Source of the DNA: Paraspadella gotoi
Lineage: Eukaryota; Chaetognatha
Assembly (NCBI GenBank): GCA_051294375.1
Contig: CM119268.1
Span: 16,231,528 to 16,295,527, forward strand
Direction: 5' to 3'
Length of the DNA: 64,000 bases
The translations under genes and the position numbers were made by a program. The notes under the pieces are model-generated. The model did not search any database. It was not told the DNA's origin and worked only from the letters and a program-made list of their open reading frames with translations. Below, piece after piece: positions 22,534 through 33,680 of the stretch. Positions within the stretch are counted from its first letter, which is position 1. Each line of letters opens with the position of its first letter.

Positions 22534-22792
22534 TTTCAAATCGTTCAAGAATCGCAAAGAGTCGACGGCGATGATCGAGTTTTGAAGTTTATAGTCATAG
22601 CGGCGAACCGGTAGCGTAGATAAGTCGAGGATTCTATTTAAGGTAAAACTCATGGATTTCTTGGATGACACACGCAGGAGTCCATATCAATTCTACTGAA
22701 ACTAAGGAAAGCTAGGTCAGTTTATATCTAGAGAAGAGGATCGAAGCCAAGAGTTGTTTTGAGTTTTGACAGTTCCATGGGTTCTGCAAGCT

Positions 22793-22825
22793 GATTGGTC
22801 GACTCCGATTCTTCCTTGACCAATC
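22793..22825. promoter_or_regulatory. Inverted pair of CCAAT boxes
   Basis: GATTGGTC (22793-22800) and GACCAATC (22818-22825) are perfect 8-bp inverted repeats 17 bases apart, each containing an NF-Y type CCAAT core. Paired CCAAT boxes are known in animal promoters, but no TATA box or transcription start is evident nearby. Confidence 0.3.
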
Positions 22826-23358
22826 ATGATTCGACGATTCCGATTTCGCGGAGATCGCCCGATCCTTCGATCCGATTCTGCTTTGGGTCAGGTTGATTGT
22901 CCTGCGATGATACGTTCAACGCGATTAAGCGTCAACTAAAACAACGAAACAACGAAACTAAATTTCGTTATTAGGTTAGGGTTTAGGAATAAGCGTTAAG
23001 AACTAAGGTTGTGGGTTTGGTTATGGTTTTTTAACAGATTAAAGTTAAATATTAGTGTTAAAATTAAAGCCCAGGAATCAAGGTCGCCTTTGAAAAAAAG
23101 AGCCATGGTATTTTTTTTTTTTTTTTTTGTAAATTTCAGTGCTCTATTTTGTTCCTTTATTTTTTTGCAGTAACTATTGCTTAAACAAACAATGGACTCG
23201 CACACTCATAAAATTTTTCTTTTCTTATCTTTCTTTTTCTTTTCTATTTCTTTTCTTTCACCACAGGCGACAACACAGATTCTTAGCGCTTTTCGCGAAC
23301 TAACATTATCGAACCTTTTATTTTTACAGTGCGGACACAACCATTCTTGTGACTCCTA

Positions 23359-23369
23359 TTCTCTCTCTC

Positions 23370-23419
<50 letters not shown>

Positions 23420-23446
23420 TCTCTCTCTCTCTCTCTCTCTCTCTCT
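23359..23446. repeat. (CT)n microsatellite
   Basis: About 88 bases of CT with two interruptions. Confidence 0.92.
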
Positions 23447-24337
23447 TTTCTTCACCATTCTTGCCTCCCAATCGCTTCCAATGCGGTTGCACCTTCTGCA
23501 ATCGATGGCTCTTTGCTTCGTTACAAAATGGGGTTCAATGGTAGAGGCTAAATAGAAAATGTTTGACGACGTCAGGTCACCAAAAAAGTTGACTGGAAGT
23601 AAAATAGATATTGCCGGGCTGAAAATGAGAAATATACAATCAAATATTACTATTTTAGGTGAGAGGAAATATTATTATAATAAAATATTAATAACGTGAG
23701 TGGTCCATAATCCACATTGTGATTGTGGTGTAAATAGGGCTGGCAATGGCAAAAGACAATTGACACCATTTGAATTTGATTTAAAGATTTAAAATGTATA
23801 TCGAGTTATATAAAATAAACAAACATTCAGGTTACCGAAGAAAATCTTCAATCGCTTCAGTTTTTCTTCAATCGCTATTCGTTCACAGTTTTCTCCGTCG
23901 GCCGAAGTCGCTTCCACGAGACTTAATCGTTCAGCGCCCGAAGTCAGCAAACGTTTTCTGTCTCAACTTTTGACCCGACTCGCTCTCGCTCTCGCACTCG
24001 CTCTCACGCTGCGTCCAAAACAGATCCTTTTCACTTTTTCAATCTTATTTCTCCCACGCATTGGACCACTTTCAACACCCATGACCGAATCCGGCATCGG
24101 CTCGATTTTTTGACACAGCGATTCCCACACGACCACGCCTTTCCCCCTACCCACGTCATCTGCCGCCACTGAGCCGTCAGTCCCCGGCCTTTTCCGCCCC
24201 GCCACTCCCTGCCCCGGCCCTTCCCTTTAACGGCCGCACGCGCCAACCAGTTTTTTGCCCCCCGCGCCGAAGATGACCCCATTCTTCCTTAACGACAACA
24301 AACCCCCGACGGTACGAGACATTGTTGCAGTTTGTTC

Positions 24338-24522
24338 TTTCTCTCTCTCTGTTCTTCTCTCTCTCTCTCTCCAATCTCTCTCTTCTCTCTACTCTCTCAT
24401 TCTCCTCTCTCTCTTCTCTCTCCATCTCTCTCTCTCTTCTCTCTTTCTCTCTCTCTTTCTTTGTGTTTGTCTTTCGAGAGAGCTCTCTCGCCTTGACCTC
24501 GAGCCCTCCCCTAGGACGAAGA

Positions 24523-24554
<32 letters not shown>

Positions 24555-24560
24555 TCTCTC
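24338..24560. repeat. CT-rich tract leading into the T repeat
   Basis: (CT)n with TTC and ATC interruptions, broken at 24475-24490 by the perfect 16-bp palindrome CGAGAGAGCTCTCTCG, where the tract briefly switches to GA. The T1 unit starts within its right end. Confidence 0.85.
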
Positions 24561-25483
24561 CTAAGATAGACTCCCACGCCTCCCGTGTTCGTCGCTGATT
24601 TGACAGGGACCACGAGAAATAACTGGCAATATACTGTAATAAAATGAAAATGTGGCGAGGGCGGCTTGAATAAAATTGTCGACTGTTTACTGACAACTAT
24701 CCAATTCTATCATCATTTGTTGTTTCTAATAATTCTATTAGAATTATTTTTTTTCCTAGAGAACAATAGAATTAGCGATCTTTTTTTCTTCTCAGTTTCT
24801 TATGAAGCGTCGACTTTTCTTGACTTACTGTTCTCATGACTGAGATGCTTCTTTTTCCAATTCAGACTTCAGCGCATTTTGGCAAAGTCTCGACGTCATT
24901 TCTTTTCCACTTTTAAGCATTTTTTACGTGTATTATTTTGATAAGTTCAAGTATCTGGACTAACTTAATTTGATAACCTTTTAGTTTGACGCCTTTTGTT
25001 AGGATTTTGATTCCAAATATTAATCACAGTTTTACAATTGCATGGTTCTCCTTTCTTACATTTTTGTTTTCTTTCGCCTCAACTCAAAACATTTCATAGA
25101 GTTTGGGTGAGGAAGAAACGAGGACGTCAATGTCAACGGACAACTTCAAAGGTCAACTTTGTTTTGGAGCATTCACGAATCAAGTTTGAGTTATGAAAAT
25201 CAAGTGATTGAGCTATATCACTGAGATACTTTTTGATTCCCTATTCAGCGATTGGCGGGTAGAATCAGTCAAAAAGAATCTTAGACTTTTTTCTTAACTT
25301 AGGCTTAGTTAGAAAAAAAAAAAATCATATGCCGAGCCATTTAGCGTTAAACGATCCACAGTATCCCCACCCCACTCGTTTCTTTGTCCTTATAATGCGC
25401 TGAGCAGCCGCGTACTCCCCGCCTCTTTTTATTTCATGGCAACGGTTTTCCCATCGCTTCTTCTCCCTCTCCTCTCTCTCTCC

Positions 25484-25536
<53 letters not shown>

Positions 25537-25794
25537 GCCACGCGCTAGCGTCTCCGTCTGCTCATAACACCGGCGGATGGCGGACGTTGCGGGGAAGAAG
25601 TCAACCGCCCGGCAAAAAGTTTGAATGCCAGTCTTGAATTAATGAGGAAGCCACGGGAATCCGCCCGGAAGGATGAAAGATCAAGGCCGCCAATGATGGA
25701 GTTGGAGGCGGGAGGGAGGGGGGGTGTGATTGTGGCTGGATTAGTGATAGATAAATGTGGGGAGTCCATATTGAGGGGTATCTCTCTCCTTTTT
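24523..25794 (+). repeat. T1: first copy of a 1.3-kb tandem unit
   Basis: It starts in (CT)n followed by CTAAGATAGACTCCCACG and ends GAGGGGTATCTCTCTCC at a gap. It aligns end to end with 25820-27112, with scattered one-base indels. The middle is AT-rich, and a CT tract lies at 25465-25536. The last 250 bases are GC-rich with GGCGG words. No open frame survives in both copies. Confidence 0.9.
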
Positions 25795-25819
25795 NNNNNN
25801 NNNNNNNNNNNNNNNNNNN
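25795..25819. other. Assembly gap (25 N)
   Basis: A placeholder between T1 and T2. Confidence 0.97.
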
Positions 25820-26798
25820 TCTCTCTCTCTCTCTCTCTCTCCTAAGATAGACTCCCACGCCTCCCGTGTTCGTCGCTGATTTGACAGGGACCACGAGAAA
25901 TACTGGCAATATACTGTAATAAAATGAAAATGGTGGCGAGGGCGGCTATGATAAAATTGTCGACTGTTTACTGACAACTATCAATTCTATCATCATTTGT
26001 TGTTTCTAATAATTCTATTTAGAATTATTTTTTTTCCTCAAGATACAATAGAATTAGGATCTTTTTTTGCTTTCTCACGTTTCTCTTATGAAGCGTCGAC
26101 TTTTCTTGACTTACTTTCTCATGACTTGAGATGCTTCTTTTTCCAATTCAGACTTCAGCGCATTTTGGCAAAGTCTCGACGTCATTTCTTTTCCACTTTT
26201 AAGCATTTTTTTACTTATCTATTTTATAAGTTCAAGTATCTGGGACTAATCGTTAATTTGATGAACCTTTAGTTTTGACCGCTTTTGGTTGATTTTGATT
26301 CCAAGATATTAATCACAGTTTACAATTGGCATGGTTTCTCCTTTCTTACATTTTGTTTTCTTTCGCTCAACTCAAAACATTCGATAGAGTTTGGGTGAGA
26401 AAACGAGGCGTCAAGTGTCAAACGGGACAACTTCAAAGGTCAACTTGTTTTTGGAGAGTTCACGAATCAAGTTTGAGTTTGAAAATCAAGTGATTGAGCT
26501 ATATCACTCAGATAGCTTTTTGATTCCCTATTCAGGATTGGCGGGTAGAATCAGTCAAAAAGAATCCTTAGACTTTTTTCTTAACTTACAGGCTTAGTTA
26601 GAAAAAAAAATCATATGCCGAGCCATGTTAGCGTTAAACGTATCCCAGTATCCCCACCCCACTCGTTCTTTTCCTTAATAATCGCTGAGCAGCGCCTACC
26701 TCCCCGCCTCTTTTTATTTCATGCAACGGTTTTCCCATCGCCTCTCTCTCTCTCCCTTCTCTCCTCTCTCTCTCTCTCTCTCCCTTCTCTCTCTCTCT

Positions 26799-26839
<41 letters not shown>

Positions 26840-27112
26840 CCGGCGCCAACGCGCTAGCGTCTCCGTCTGCTCATAACAACCGGCGGACTGGCGGACGTTG
26901 GCGGGGAAAGAAGGTCAACCGCCCGGTAAAAAGTTTGATGCCAGTCTTGAATTAATAGCGAAGCCAACGGGAATCCGCCGGAGGATGAAAGATAAGGGCC
27001 GCCAATGATGGAGTTGGAGGCGGGGGGAAGGAGGGGGTTGTGATTGTGGCTGGATTAGTGAATAGGATAAAGTTGCGGGGAGTCCATATTGAGGGGTATC
27101 TCTCTCCTTTTT
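25820..27112 (+). repeat. T2: second copy of the 1.3-kb tandem unit
   Basis: Full-length match to T1, beginning and ending at the same unit positions, again next to a 25-N gap. A CT tract lies at 26743-26836. Small indels relative to T1 are spread evenly. Confidence 0.9.
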
Positions 27113-27137
27113 NNNNNNNNNNNNNNNNNNNNNNNNN
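27113..27137. other. Assembly gap (25 N)
   Basis: A placeholder between T2 and the T3 fragment. Confidence 0.97.
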
Positions 27138-27252
27138 CGTCTCGTCTGCTCATAACAACCGGCGGATGGCGGACGTTTGGCGGGGAAAGAAGTCAACCGC
27201 CCGGAAAAGTTGATGCAGTCTTGAATTAATGGGAAGCCACGGGAATCCGCCG
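27138..27252 (+). repeat. T3: fragment of a third T unit
   Basis: It matches T1 at about 25551-25673 and T2 at about 26861-26982 (GTCTGCTCATAACA, GGCGGAC, GGGAATCCGCCG words), then runs into a 194-N gap. It shows that at least three T copies were assembled here. Confidence 0.85.
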
Positions 27253-27446
27253 NNNNNNNNNNNNNNNNNNNNNNNNNNNNNNNNNNNNNNNNNNNNNNNN
27301 NNNNNNNNNNNNNNNNNNNNNNNNNNNNNNNNNNNNNNNNNNNNNNNNNNNNNNNNNNNNNNNNNNNNNNNNNNNNNNNNNNNNNNNNNNNNNNNNNNNN
27401 NNNNNNNNNNNNNNNNNNNNNNNNNNNNNNNNNNNNNNNNNNNNNN
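27253..27446. other. Assembly gap (194 N)
   Basis: It hides the end of T3 and the junction to single-copy DNA. Confidence 0.97.
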
Positions 27447-28332
27447 TTCAAGTCGCTGAGGGCTCAAAGGCTAGTTTGTTTTTTTAGATTTCCTTAAACT
27501 TCTCTGATTCAGTAGTATGTACAAATTTATAGTATTTAAAAGTTATGAATTTGTTACAACCAATATAAAATTATCCATTCATTTAATTAATATCTTGGCC
27601 ATGACTTTGGACAGGCTATATATATTGAATTAAGGCCTTCATAACTCTTACAAGACAGTAACATAGCAAGACCCTGAAAGCTTTCAACCAAGACTCAAGT
27701 TTATTAACTCCTACAGTACCTGGCTTCTATATCCCTATGCAATTGATCATAACTCATTTAAAACAAGAGAGTGAACGTTAGCAAGTAAGGATAGAGTTTC
27801 GCCCGATAGAAAAGGCTTTACTCACTCGAATACATGTCGACCACGTCGTTATAATTCGAGGAGGAAGCATTTTACGAAGGAAGCAACGACATAAAAGGTG
27901 AGTAAATCGGTAAGGAAAGGGTAAGTGTTAGAATATGAGACGCTGTCCCGGGAAGAGATGACATTCAAACTATTTTTTTCTTGAAAATCCTTCTTTTCTA
28001 TTTGTTTTTCTCATTCATTTTTTTTTCGAGGCAATTTTTTTGTAGCAATATTTCTCTTCAAAGATCTATTCATACTCTTTTTCTCTGTCTCTCTCTCTCT
28101 CACTCTCTCCATTTTTCCCCCCATCTTTTTTTTCACATTTTTTTTTATGGATTTCAAGTGGAAAATTTCTTTTCTTTCTGCTTTCCTTGTCTTTCTTTTT
28201 ATTCCTGTCGGTTATAAAAAAAAAGGAGGGTTTGAGTGTGGTAGGACGAATTATAAAGGAACAAAGAAATAAAAAGGAAAAGAAAAAGAACGAGAAGAAT
28301 CGGAAGACAAAGAGAAATATTTGCGCAACGGA

Positions 28333-28380
<48 letters not shown>

Positions 28381-28472
28381 AAATCTGAGTTGATGTAAAG
28401 AAAACGGAAAAACGAAACGAGGACATTTCGACAAAAACGGAAAACAAGACGAAGAGAAAAAGGGAGAAAGAG
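27447..28472. other. AT-rich DNA with one R repeat copy, no gene recognised
   Basis: 27543-27770 is a diverged copy of the R repeat (see 33681-34381). The rest is AT-rich with T-rich runs (27970-28210), an A/G-rich stretch (28215-28440) and a pure (GA)n tract at 28335-28377. Confidence 0.55.
27543..27770 (+). repeat. R repeat, solitary diverged copy
   Basis: It shares ACAACCAATATAAAATTATC, CTTTGGACAGGC and AAGCTTTCAA-type words, in order, with the R units at 33681-34381. It is about 6 kb from them and less complete. Confidence 0.7.
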
Positions 28473-28872
28473 NNNNNNNNNNNNNNNNNNNNNNNNNNNN
28501 NNNNNNNNNNNNNNNNNNNNNNNNNNNNNNNNNNNNNNNNNNNNNNNNNNNNNNNNNNNNNNNNNNNNNNNNNNNNNNNNNNNNNNNNNNNNNNNNNNNN
28601 NNNNNNNNNNNNNNNNNNNNNNNNNNNNNNNNNNNNNNNNNNNNNNNNNNNNNNNNNNNNNNNNNNNNNNNNNNNNNNNNNNNNNNNNNNNNNNNNNNNN
28701 NNNNNNNNNNNNNNNNNNNNNNNNNNNNNNNNNNNNNNNNNNNNNNNNNNNNNNNNNNNNNNNNNNNNNNNNNNNNNNNNNNNNNNNNNNNNNNNNNNNN
28801 NNNNNNNNNNNNNNNNNNNNNNNNNNNNNNNNNNNNNNNNNNNNNNNNNNNNNNNNNNNNNNNNNNNNNNNN
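28473..28872. other. Assembly gap (400 N)
   Basis: The largest gap in the window. Its flanks do not match each other. Confidence 0.97.
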
Positions 28873-29115
28873 ACCTTTTTTTATTAATCTTAATTTATTA
28901 ACTAATGCATTCTTTTCAGCCCAACATTCTCCATTTATCCCTCATAACTTTACTTCTTGAATCCCTTCCTTCTCCTCTCCCCTTAAACTCTCTCATCGCC
29001 CCACCTCGCAGACTTTCCTTTCCTTGTCCTTTCCCCTGAGCGGAACTGCCCGACGACAGACAAGGACAAAGCGAGCAGCAAATAACGAATTCCATTGGCT
29101 TTATTCCAATTCCCT

Positions 29116-29152
<37 letters not shown>

Positions 29153-30990
29153 AAAATGAATGAATAAACGCATATGAGCCGCCACATGGCAATATGGGAG
29201 AAGCCGAGAACTTGCAAGTTTTTTTATTAAAGATTTCAAGTCTGTGAAAGGTATATTTTTTTCTTTTTATTATTATCTCCAACCTTTTTTCTGGGTCCAA
29301 GTTAAGTAATTGCTTTTTTCGCTATAATCATTGAGCAGTCTTTTAACTAGTGCCCCCTCCTGATTGACCCGTACAGCTTATAATCTTTTGTATTTTGGGG
29401 AAAGACTCAAAGTGAGTCTAAGATGTTTTTCAAACTTTTGTGTGTACTGACGTCGCTGCGGTCTCACTTGTCTGTCTTTCCAATTGCTAAGTGATAATTA
29501 ATGCTCTAAGTTTATGCTACGCTTGTCTCAGCAGGATCGATCTGCTAGTAATATGTTACGGAGCTTCGTTGGTTTAATGATGATAATAACAAAAGAGGCC
29601 CATTCTACTTTAACTATCGGTCCATCCTGGTACATTTATTAAAAATCACTCAAAAACCAATTTATTAAATTACTTCTTTAAATTTTGACGAACTATCCAA
29701 AAAGTATTTTTCTTCTTTTTTTGACGCAAATTTTGCTTTACCATGAGGTATCTTTATGAGTTTTAACATGTATTTAACTTAGCTTTAGTCTTTTTACCAA
29801 AACATGTTTTAAGCCTTTGTTATAATACGTTTTTTCTAACATTTCAAGGCAATTGAATTTTAATGATTTATCATTTTTTACTGAGAATCAATAAAAATAG
29901 CCTTAATTGGGTAAATGCTTTATGCAATGCTTTCCAAGATTTTTGAGTTTTGACAATATTTCATCTTTTATTCCGTCTCAATCTAAATCGTCCCGCTTCG
30001 TGATACACTTTTACAAGGCATCCGACATCACAAGAATAGAATCGTTACTCGTAATACTCTGGCCTGTATCACGAAGGTGATAAATGAAAGTACAAGGATG
30101 ACGAACAAGGTCTTTTTGGATATGACTTGAATATATGTCAAACAGGGATTAGGTCACCTTTTACCAATTAGAGAGAATTTTTTCAAGTGAAATGTTTCAA
30201 GTTTGATAAGTATACATTAAACGATCTGAAACCATATTAAATGTGATGCTTGTGCTGACAGCTGAGCTTTAAAGGTGAGATTTATACAAAAGCATGCATA
30301 AGTTTTGTAAATGTTAAAACCACTGCTGATATTTTGCTGTGGTCAGGCATCTTTGTTGCTCAAGTTTTCTGATATAGCTAAATAATTCCATTGTCTTTGA
30401 TTTGTTAACTGATTAATTTTATCAATCTATTATTATGATTGTTTCTCTGGAATCACGAAGTGAGACAAGGTCTGGTGGAAAATTTTCCGTCAAAAAATTA
30501 AGAAAGTGGAGAAACCGCTCTTCTTACTCCTTTATGTTATCATAACCTCTCTGCATGAAATGTACACTACGTTCGTGACTTTGTACTCAAAGAAGAATCC
30601 TTATCTAATAGTAAACTAAATGAAAATTCAAAACAATAAAGACTGATTTTCACCTTTTAAAATTCAATTTTTATTATTATATAGAGACAATAGGAACGAC
30701 TCACTTTTATAAAGGTTTGAATTTACGCACACTGAGATGCACAAAACAGGCACACAAACAAGAACGCAATTCTTATTTGTTAGGGTGCCCTTAAGTAAGA
30801 CCTCATGGTGCTTCCAATCGCTCGCTAATAATCGAGCGACATTTTAAATTATAAAAATATTTTCTAAAAATAAATATAAAATTAACAGTTAGAGAAATGT
30901 AGTAATTTATAACAGCGACTTAGATATAATAAAATAAACGCCTATTTAAACGTCTTCTCCTTTTTTTACTCTCCTATCAACAGTGATTGG
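28873..30990. other. AT-rich single-copy DNA, no gene recognised
   Basis: It contains a (CT)n tract (29117-29149) and small hairpins: AGACTCA/TGAGTCT at about 29404-29420 and TCGCTCG/CGAGCGA at 30818-30839. No open frame longer than chance is seen after 29240. An intron or intergenic region fits. Confidence 0.5.
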
Positions 30991-31085
30991 TTTTTAATAT
31001 TTTTGACAATCGGTTTTCTAAATATTTTGCACGATGGTCTTAATATTTTTGGACGATGGTTTTAAATATTTTGACGATGAATTTT
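30991..31085 (+). repeat. Minisatellite, ~23-bp degenerate unit, four copies
   Basis: Units resemble TAATATTTTTGGACGATGG. It faces the array at 31201-31320, whose unit read on the opposite strand is similar (AATTTTTCCCGATGTTTT). Confidence 0.65.
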
Positions 31086-31200
31086 AAGATGATTAATCAT
31101 GGCAGTAAAAGAAAAATACCGTGAAAAAATTTTAAAACTACAAGGAAAAATTTAACAATCCTAGTAATAATTTAATAAAGAAATAGAAATTAAAAATTAA

Positions 31201-31320
31201 AAAACATCGGGAAAAACATTAAAAAAAACATCGGGAAAAATAAAAAAAACATCGAAAAAATTAAAAGCATCAGTAAAAATTTAAAAGCATCGGGCAAAAA
31301 TTAAAAAGCATGCGGCGAAA
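31201..31320 (-). repeat. Minisatellite, ~20-bp unit, six copies
   Basis: Units of the form AAAACATCGGGAAAAATTA. On the minus strand the unit resembles the 30991-31085 array, so the two arrays form a loose inverted pair with a spacer of about 115 bases. Confidence 0.75.
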
Positions 31321-31358
31321 ACAAAATACTAGCTTAAGACAGAAATCGCTCGTGCGCA

Positions 31359-32132
31359 GAAAATTCAATAGTTAATTCTTTATGTACAAAGTGTGGACCG
31401 TCAAAAATATTACATTATAAATAGAGGAGATAAGTAGACCTGGACTCCTTCGGACTCAGGATTTTCAGTCAACCTTGCCATTTTAATTTTCTCAAATTTC
31501 CACAACGTTAAATTCTTTATGTAACTTAAAGGTCGGGCGCCGTAAAAAAAAATTTTGCCAAAATATCAAGTAAAAACTTGCATTTAAAATACTATTTTCT
31601 CCCAGGAAAAATTTCATAGTTAAATTCTTTATGTACAAAGTGTGGCCGTAAAAATATTAAATTATATAAAGAAATAATAGGACTCTTCGACTCCGAGATA
31701 TTATCCAGTCAACACTTGTATTTTAAATTTTCCTACACAAATTTCATAGTTAATTCTTTATGTGAAAGGAAAGTGTGTGGATCCGTAAAAATATTAAATT
31801 ATATAAAGAAATAACTAGGACTCTTGGACTCGAGAATTTCCAGTCAAACTTGTATTTTAAATTTTCCTACAAAATTCATAGTTAATTCCTTTATGTACAA
31901 AGTTGTGGACCGTAAAATATTAAATTATATAAAGAAATACTAGGACTCTCCGACTCTAAAAAATCCAGTCAACTTGTATGTTTAAATTTTTCCTACAAAT
32001 TTCACAGTTAATTCTTTATGTACAAAGTGTGACCGTAAAAATATTAAATAACATAAAGAAACTACTAGGACCTCCGACTCTAAAAAATCCAGTCAACTTT
32101 GATTTTAAAATTTTTCCTACAAATTTTCACAC
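31359..32132 (+). repeat. Tandem array of a ~128-bp unit, six copies
   Basis: Unit starts fall near 31361, 31492, 31607, 31739, 31871 and 31996 (spacing about 115-132), with the end near 32121. The unit begins AATTTCATAGTTAATTCTT and contains ATGTACAAAGTGTGGACCGT, AAATTATATAAAGAAAT and CTAGGACTC. The second unit is the most diverged, while units 3 to 6 are regular. No open frame runs through it, so it is a satellite-like array. Confidence 0.88.
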
Positions 32133-32965
32133 TGCCCACTCTCCGGACACTAATACTTTCTTAATGCGTCCAAAAAATCCTCCTATTTAAAAACTCATAT
32201 TGTAATTTAATAATCCACTTTCATACACTCTGTCTCTCTCTCTCTACTCTCTCATGTCCTCCTCTTCTATCCTCTCTCATTCCATGCTCTCCTCTCTTCA
32301 NNNNNNNNNNNNNNNNNNNNNNNNNTCTCTCTCTCTCTCTCTCTTTTTCTTTCTTCTCCGATTTCTCTTTGGTTTTTTTGCGCACTTGTCAGCAATACCT
32401 TGACTAGTCTGGTTTTTTTCTCAAGAAATATCAGGAGAAAAACTTTATATGTCTAATTTCGAAAAAGGACACAAAGAAAAAAAAAGAATTTTTCCTTACC
32501 TGTGAAAGACGTCCGCGATATAAAAGAAGGCAGGAATGTGAAAAAAAGAGAAAACATAAAATCCGTCGTTAATAGTTCTCTTTCCCTCCCTTTGTACTAC
32601 ACACCCAGCCACATAATATATATTACATTTTTCTGACTAAGTTTACTTTCACTTCTTTTCGTTTCTAGAAGCCAAAATTCACTTTCCTCACAGAGTTATC
32701 GCTTCCTCTCTTACGTTTATAGTCCACCAATCCACGCAGGCGATTTACTAATGTTGTTTTGAACAAAAAGGTTCCGACAGATGCTTTATATTTATTGTTA
32801 AAAATAGGCATTTGAAAAATAATTGAAACGCAATTAAATACAAACGAGAGTTCACAGATTTCCACGTTGTCACACGTGTTGGGAACGTGTACAGTCGGGC
32901 GAAGCGCAATCAGCGTTTCGATACGATACTTATAATACCATCAGCGTTCAAATACGTACTTAATA
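32133..32965. other. Mixed DNA before the candidate gene
   Basis: Short CT runs, a 25-N gap (32301-32325), then AT-rich DNA. A 66-residue minus-strand frame (32665-32865) lies just upstream of the candidate gene; it is unrecognised and not called. At 32910-32965 a direct repeat (ATCAGCGTT...ATACTTA and ATCAGCGTT...GTACTTA) immediately precedes the candidate start codon. Confidence 0.45.
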
Positions 32966-33462
32966 ATGTACAAGATATCACAACAGGTGTTGGCTAATAA
33001 TCGCTCAAAAGTTGGCCCTTGTGTCAGTAAACAAAAGGGAACAAAAAGATCCGGGTTTGGCGAAAGTAGAGCAATTGAGTTGGAGCGAAATATAAAGGTT
33101 TGTAACATATGAATTATACAAAAGATTTTTATATTTATGTTTTAATTCACTAATTAGCCGTTATTATTTAAATTATTTAAAAAAAATAGGTACTTCCTAT
33201 TTATAAAACAGCCGTGTAATAATTATTATACGTATTTATTATATTTATATGTTATTATGTATATGTAATATCATAGTATTATATCATTGCAGAGGATCAA
33301 ACTCAAGAATCGAAACCGGATCGGCAACTCGGGAAAATCGCGCTGAAACAGAATGGACACTCTCCTATGGTCAAGAAGACCAATGGCACCGGCAAAGAGC
33401 TATGGGCTTCCCTTCCGCGCGGTGATTTTACCCTTACCCTCCAATCTGTTCACACTGTATAA
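32966..33462 (+). CDS. Candidate two-exon gene for a 99-residue basic protein
   Basis: Exon 1 would run 32966-33097: ATG, 44 residues, Lys/Arg/Ser/Gln-rich, ending before GTTTGT. Exon 2 would run 33295-33462 after ATTGCAGAG, giving 55 residues with Gly-Lys-Glu-Leu-Trp-Ala-Ser-Leu-Pro and ending Val-His-Thr-Val and TAA. The 197-base intron is far richer in A+T than both exons, which is typical of animal genes. The phase works only if the second of two adjacent AGs is used; the first puts exon 2 out of frame. The donor is weak. No family is recognised and no targeting signal is seen. Exon 2 could instead be the last exon of a longer gene. The 3' part of exon 2 is duplicated, with frameshifts, at 34945-35015. 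Confidence 0.33.
33098..33294 (+). other. Candidate intron
   Basis: Begins GTTTGT and ends TGCAGAG. It is very AT-rich, with in-frame stops (TGA within 12 bases). The polypyrimidine tract is poor. Confidence 0.3.
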
Positions 33463-33670
33463 AATATATATTCAAAATTTGTATTTATTCACTCTGCTGA
33501 AATTGTAAATACATATATTATATTTTTTTAGTTATTAATCATTTTATAAGCTATTAATATAAATTTGCTTTAAATTATTTGTATTATTATTATTATTATT
33601 TATATCTAATTATTCATAATAATTAAAATATCTAATTATTATTATTATTAATATTGTTATTATTTATTAT
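33404..33670 (+). repeat. X segment (first copy), including the end of candidate exon 2
   Basis: It matches 34965-35245: GATGGGCTTCC-like start, GGTGATTTTA, CCTCCAATC, TTCACACTGTA, then AT-rich DNA with (ATT)n. This is the proximal copy of a local duplication. Confidence 0.75.
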
Positions 33671-33680
33671 TATTATTTGC

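Larger units (their letters stand above)
22534..24330. other. Single-copy DNA with promoter-like and GC-rich patches
   Basis: 22700-22920 has inverted CCAAT boxes. 22980-23350 is AT-rich with a long poly-T. A (CT)n tract lies at 23359-23446. 23560-23900 is AT-rich. 23900-24330 is GC-rich with CGCTCT words. An 80-residue minus-strand frame at 23963-24205 overlaps another open minus-strand frame and has only a GTG start, so it is not called. Confidence 0.45.

Noticed and set aside
22970-23000. Telomere-like TTAGGG words
   Set aside because: Only one or two near-copies (TTAGGTTAGGGTTTAGG) and no array.
23963-24282. Two overlapping minus-strand frames in a GC-rich patch
   Set aside because: One lacks an ATG start, they contradict each other, and GC-rich DNA lacks stop codons by composition. 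No family recognised.
31359-32132. CRISPR-like array
   Set aside because: Units are about 128 bp and continuous, with no short direct repeats separated by unique spacers, and the DNA is eukaryotic.
32665-32865. A 66-residue minus-strand frame next to the candidate two-exon gene
   Set aside because: No recognised domain and no splice or promoter signal. Its length is within chance for 64 kb on six frames.
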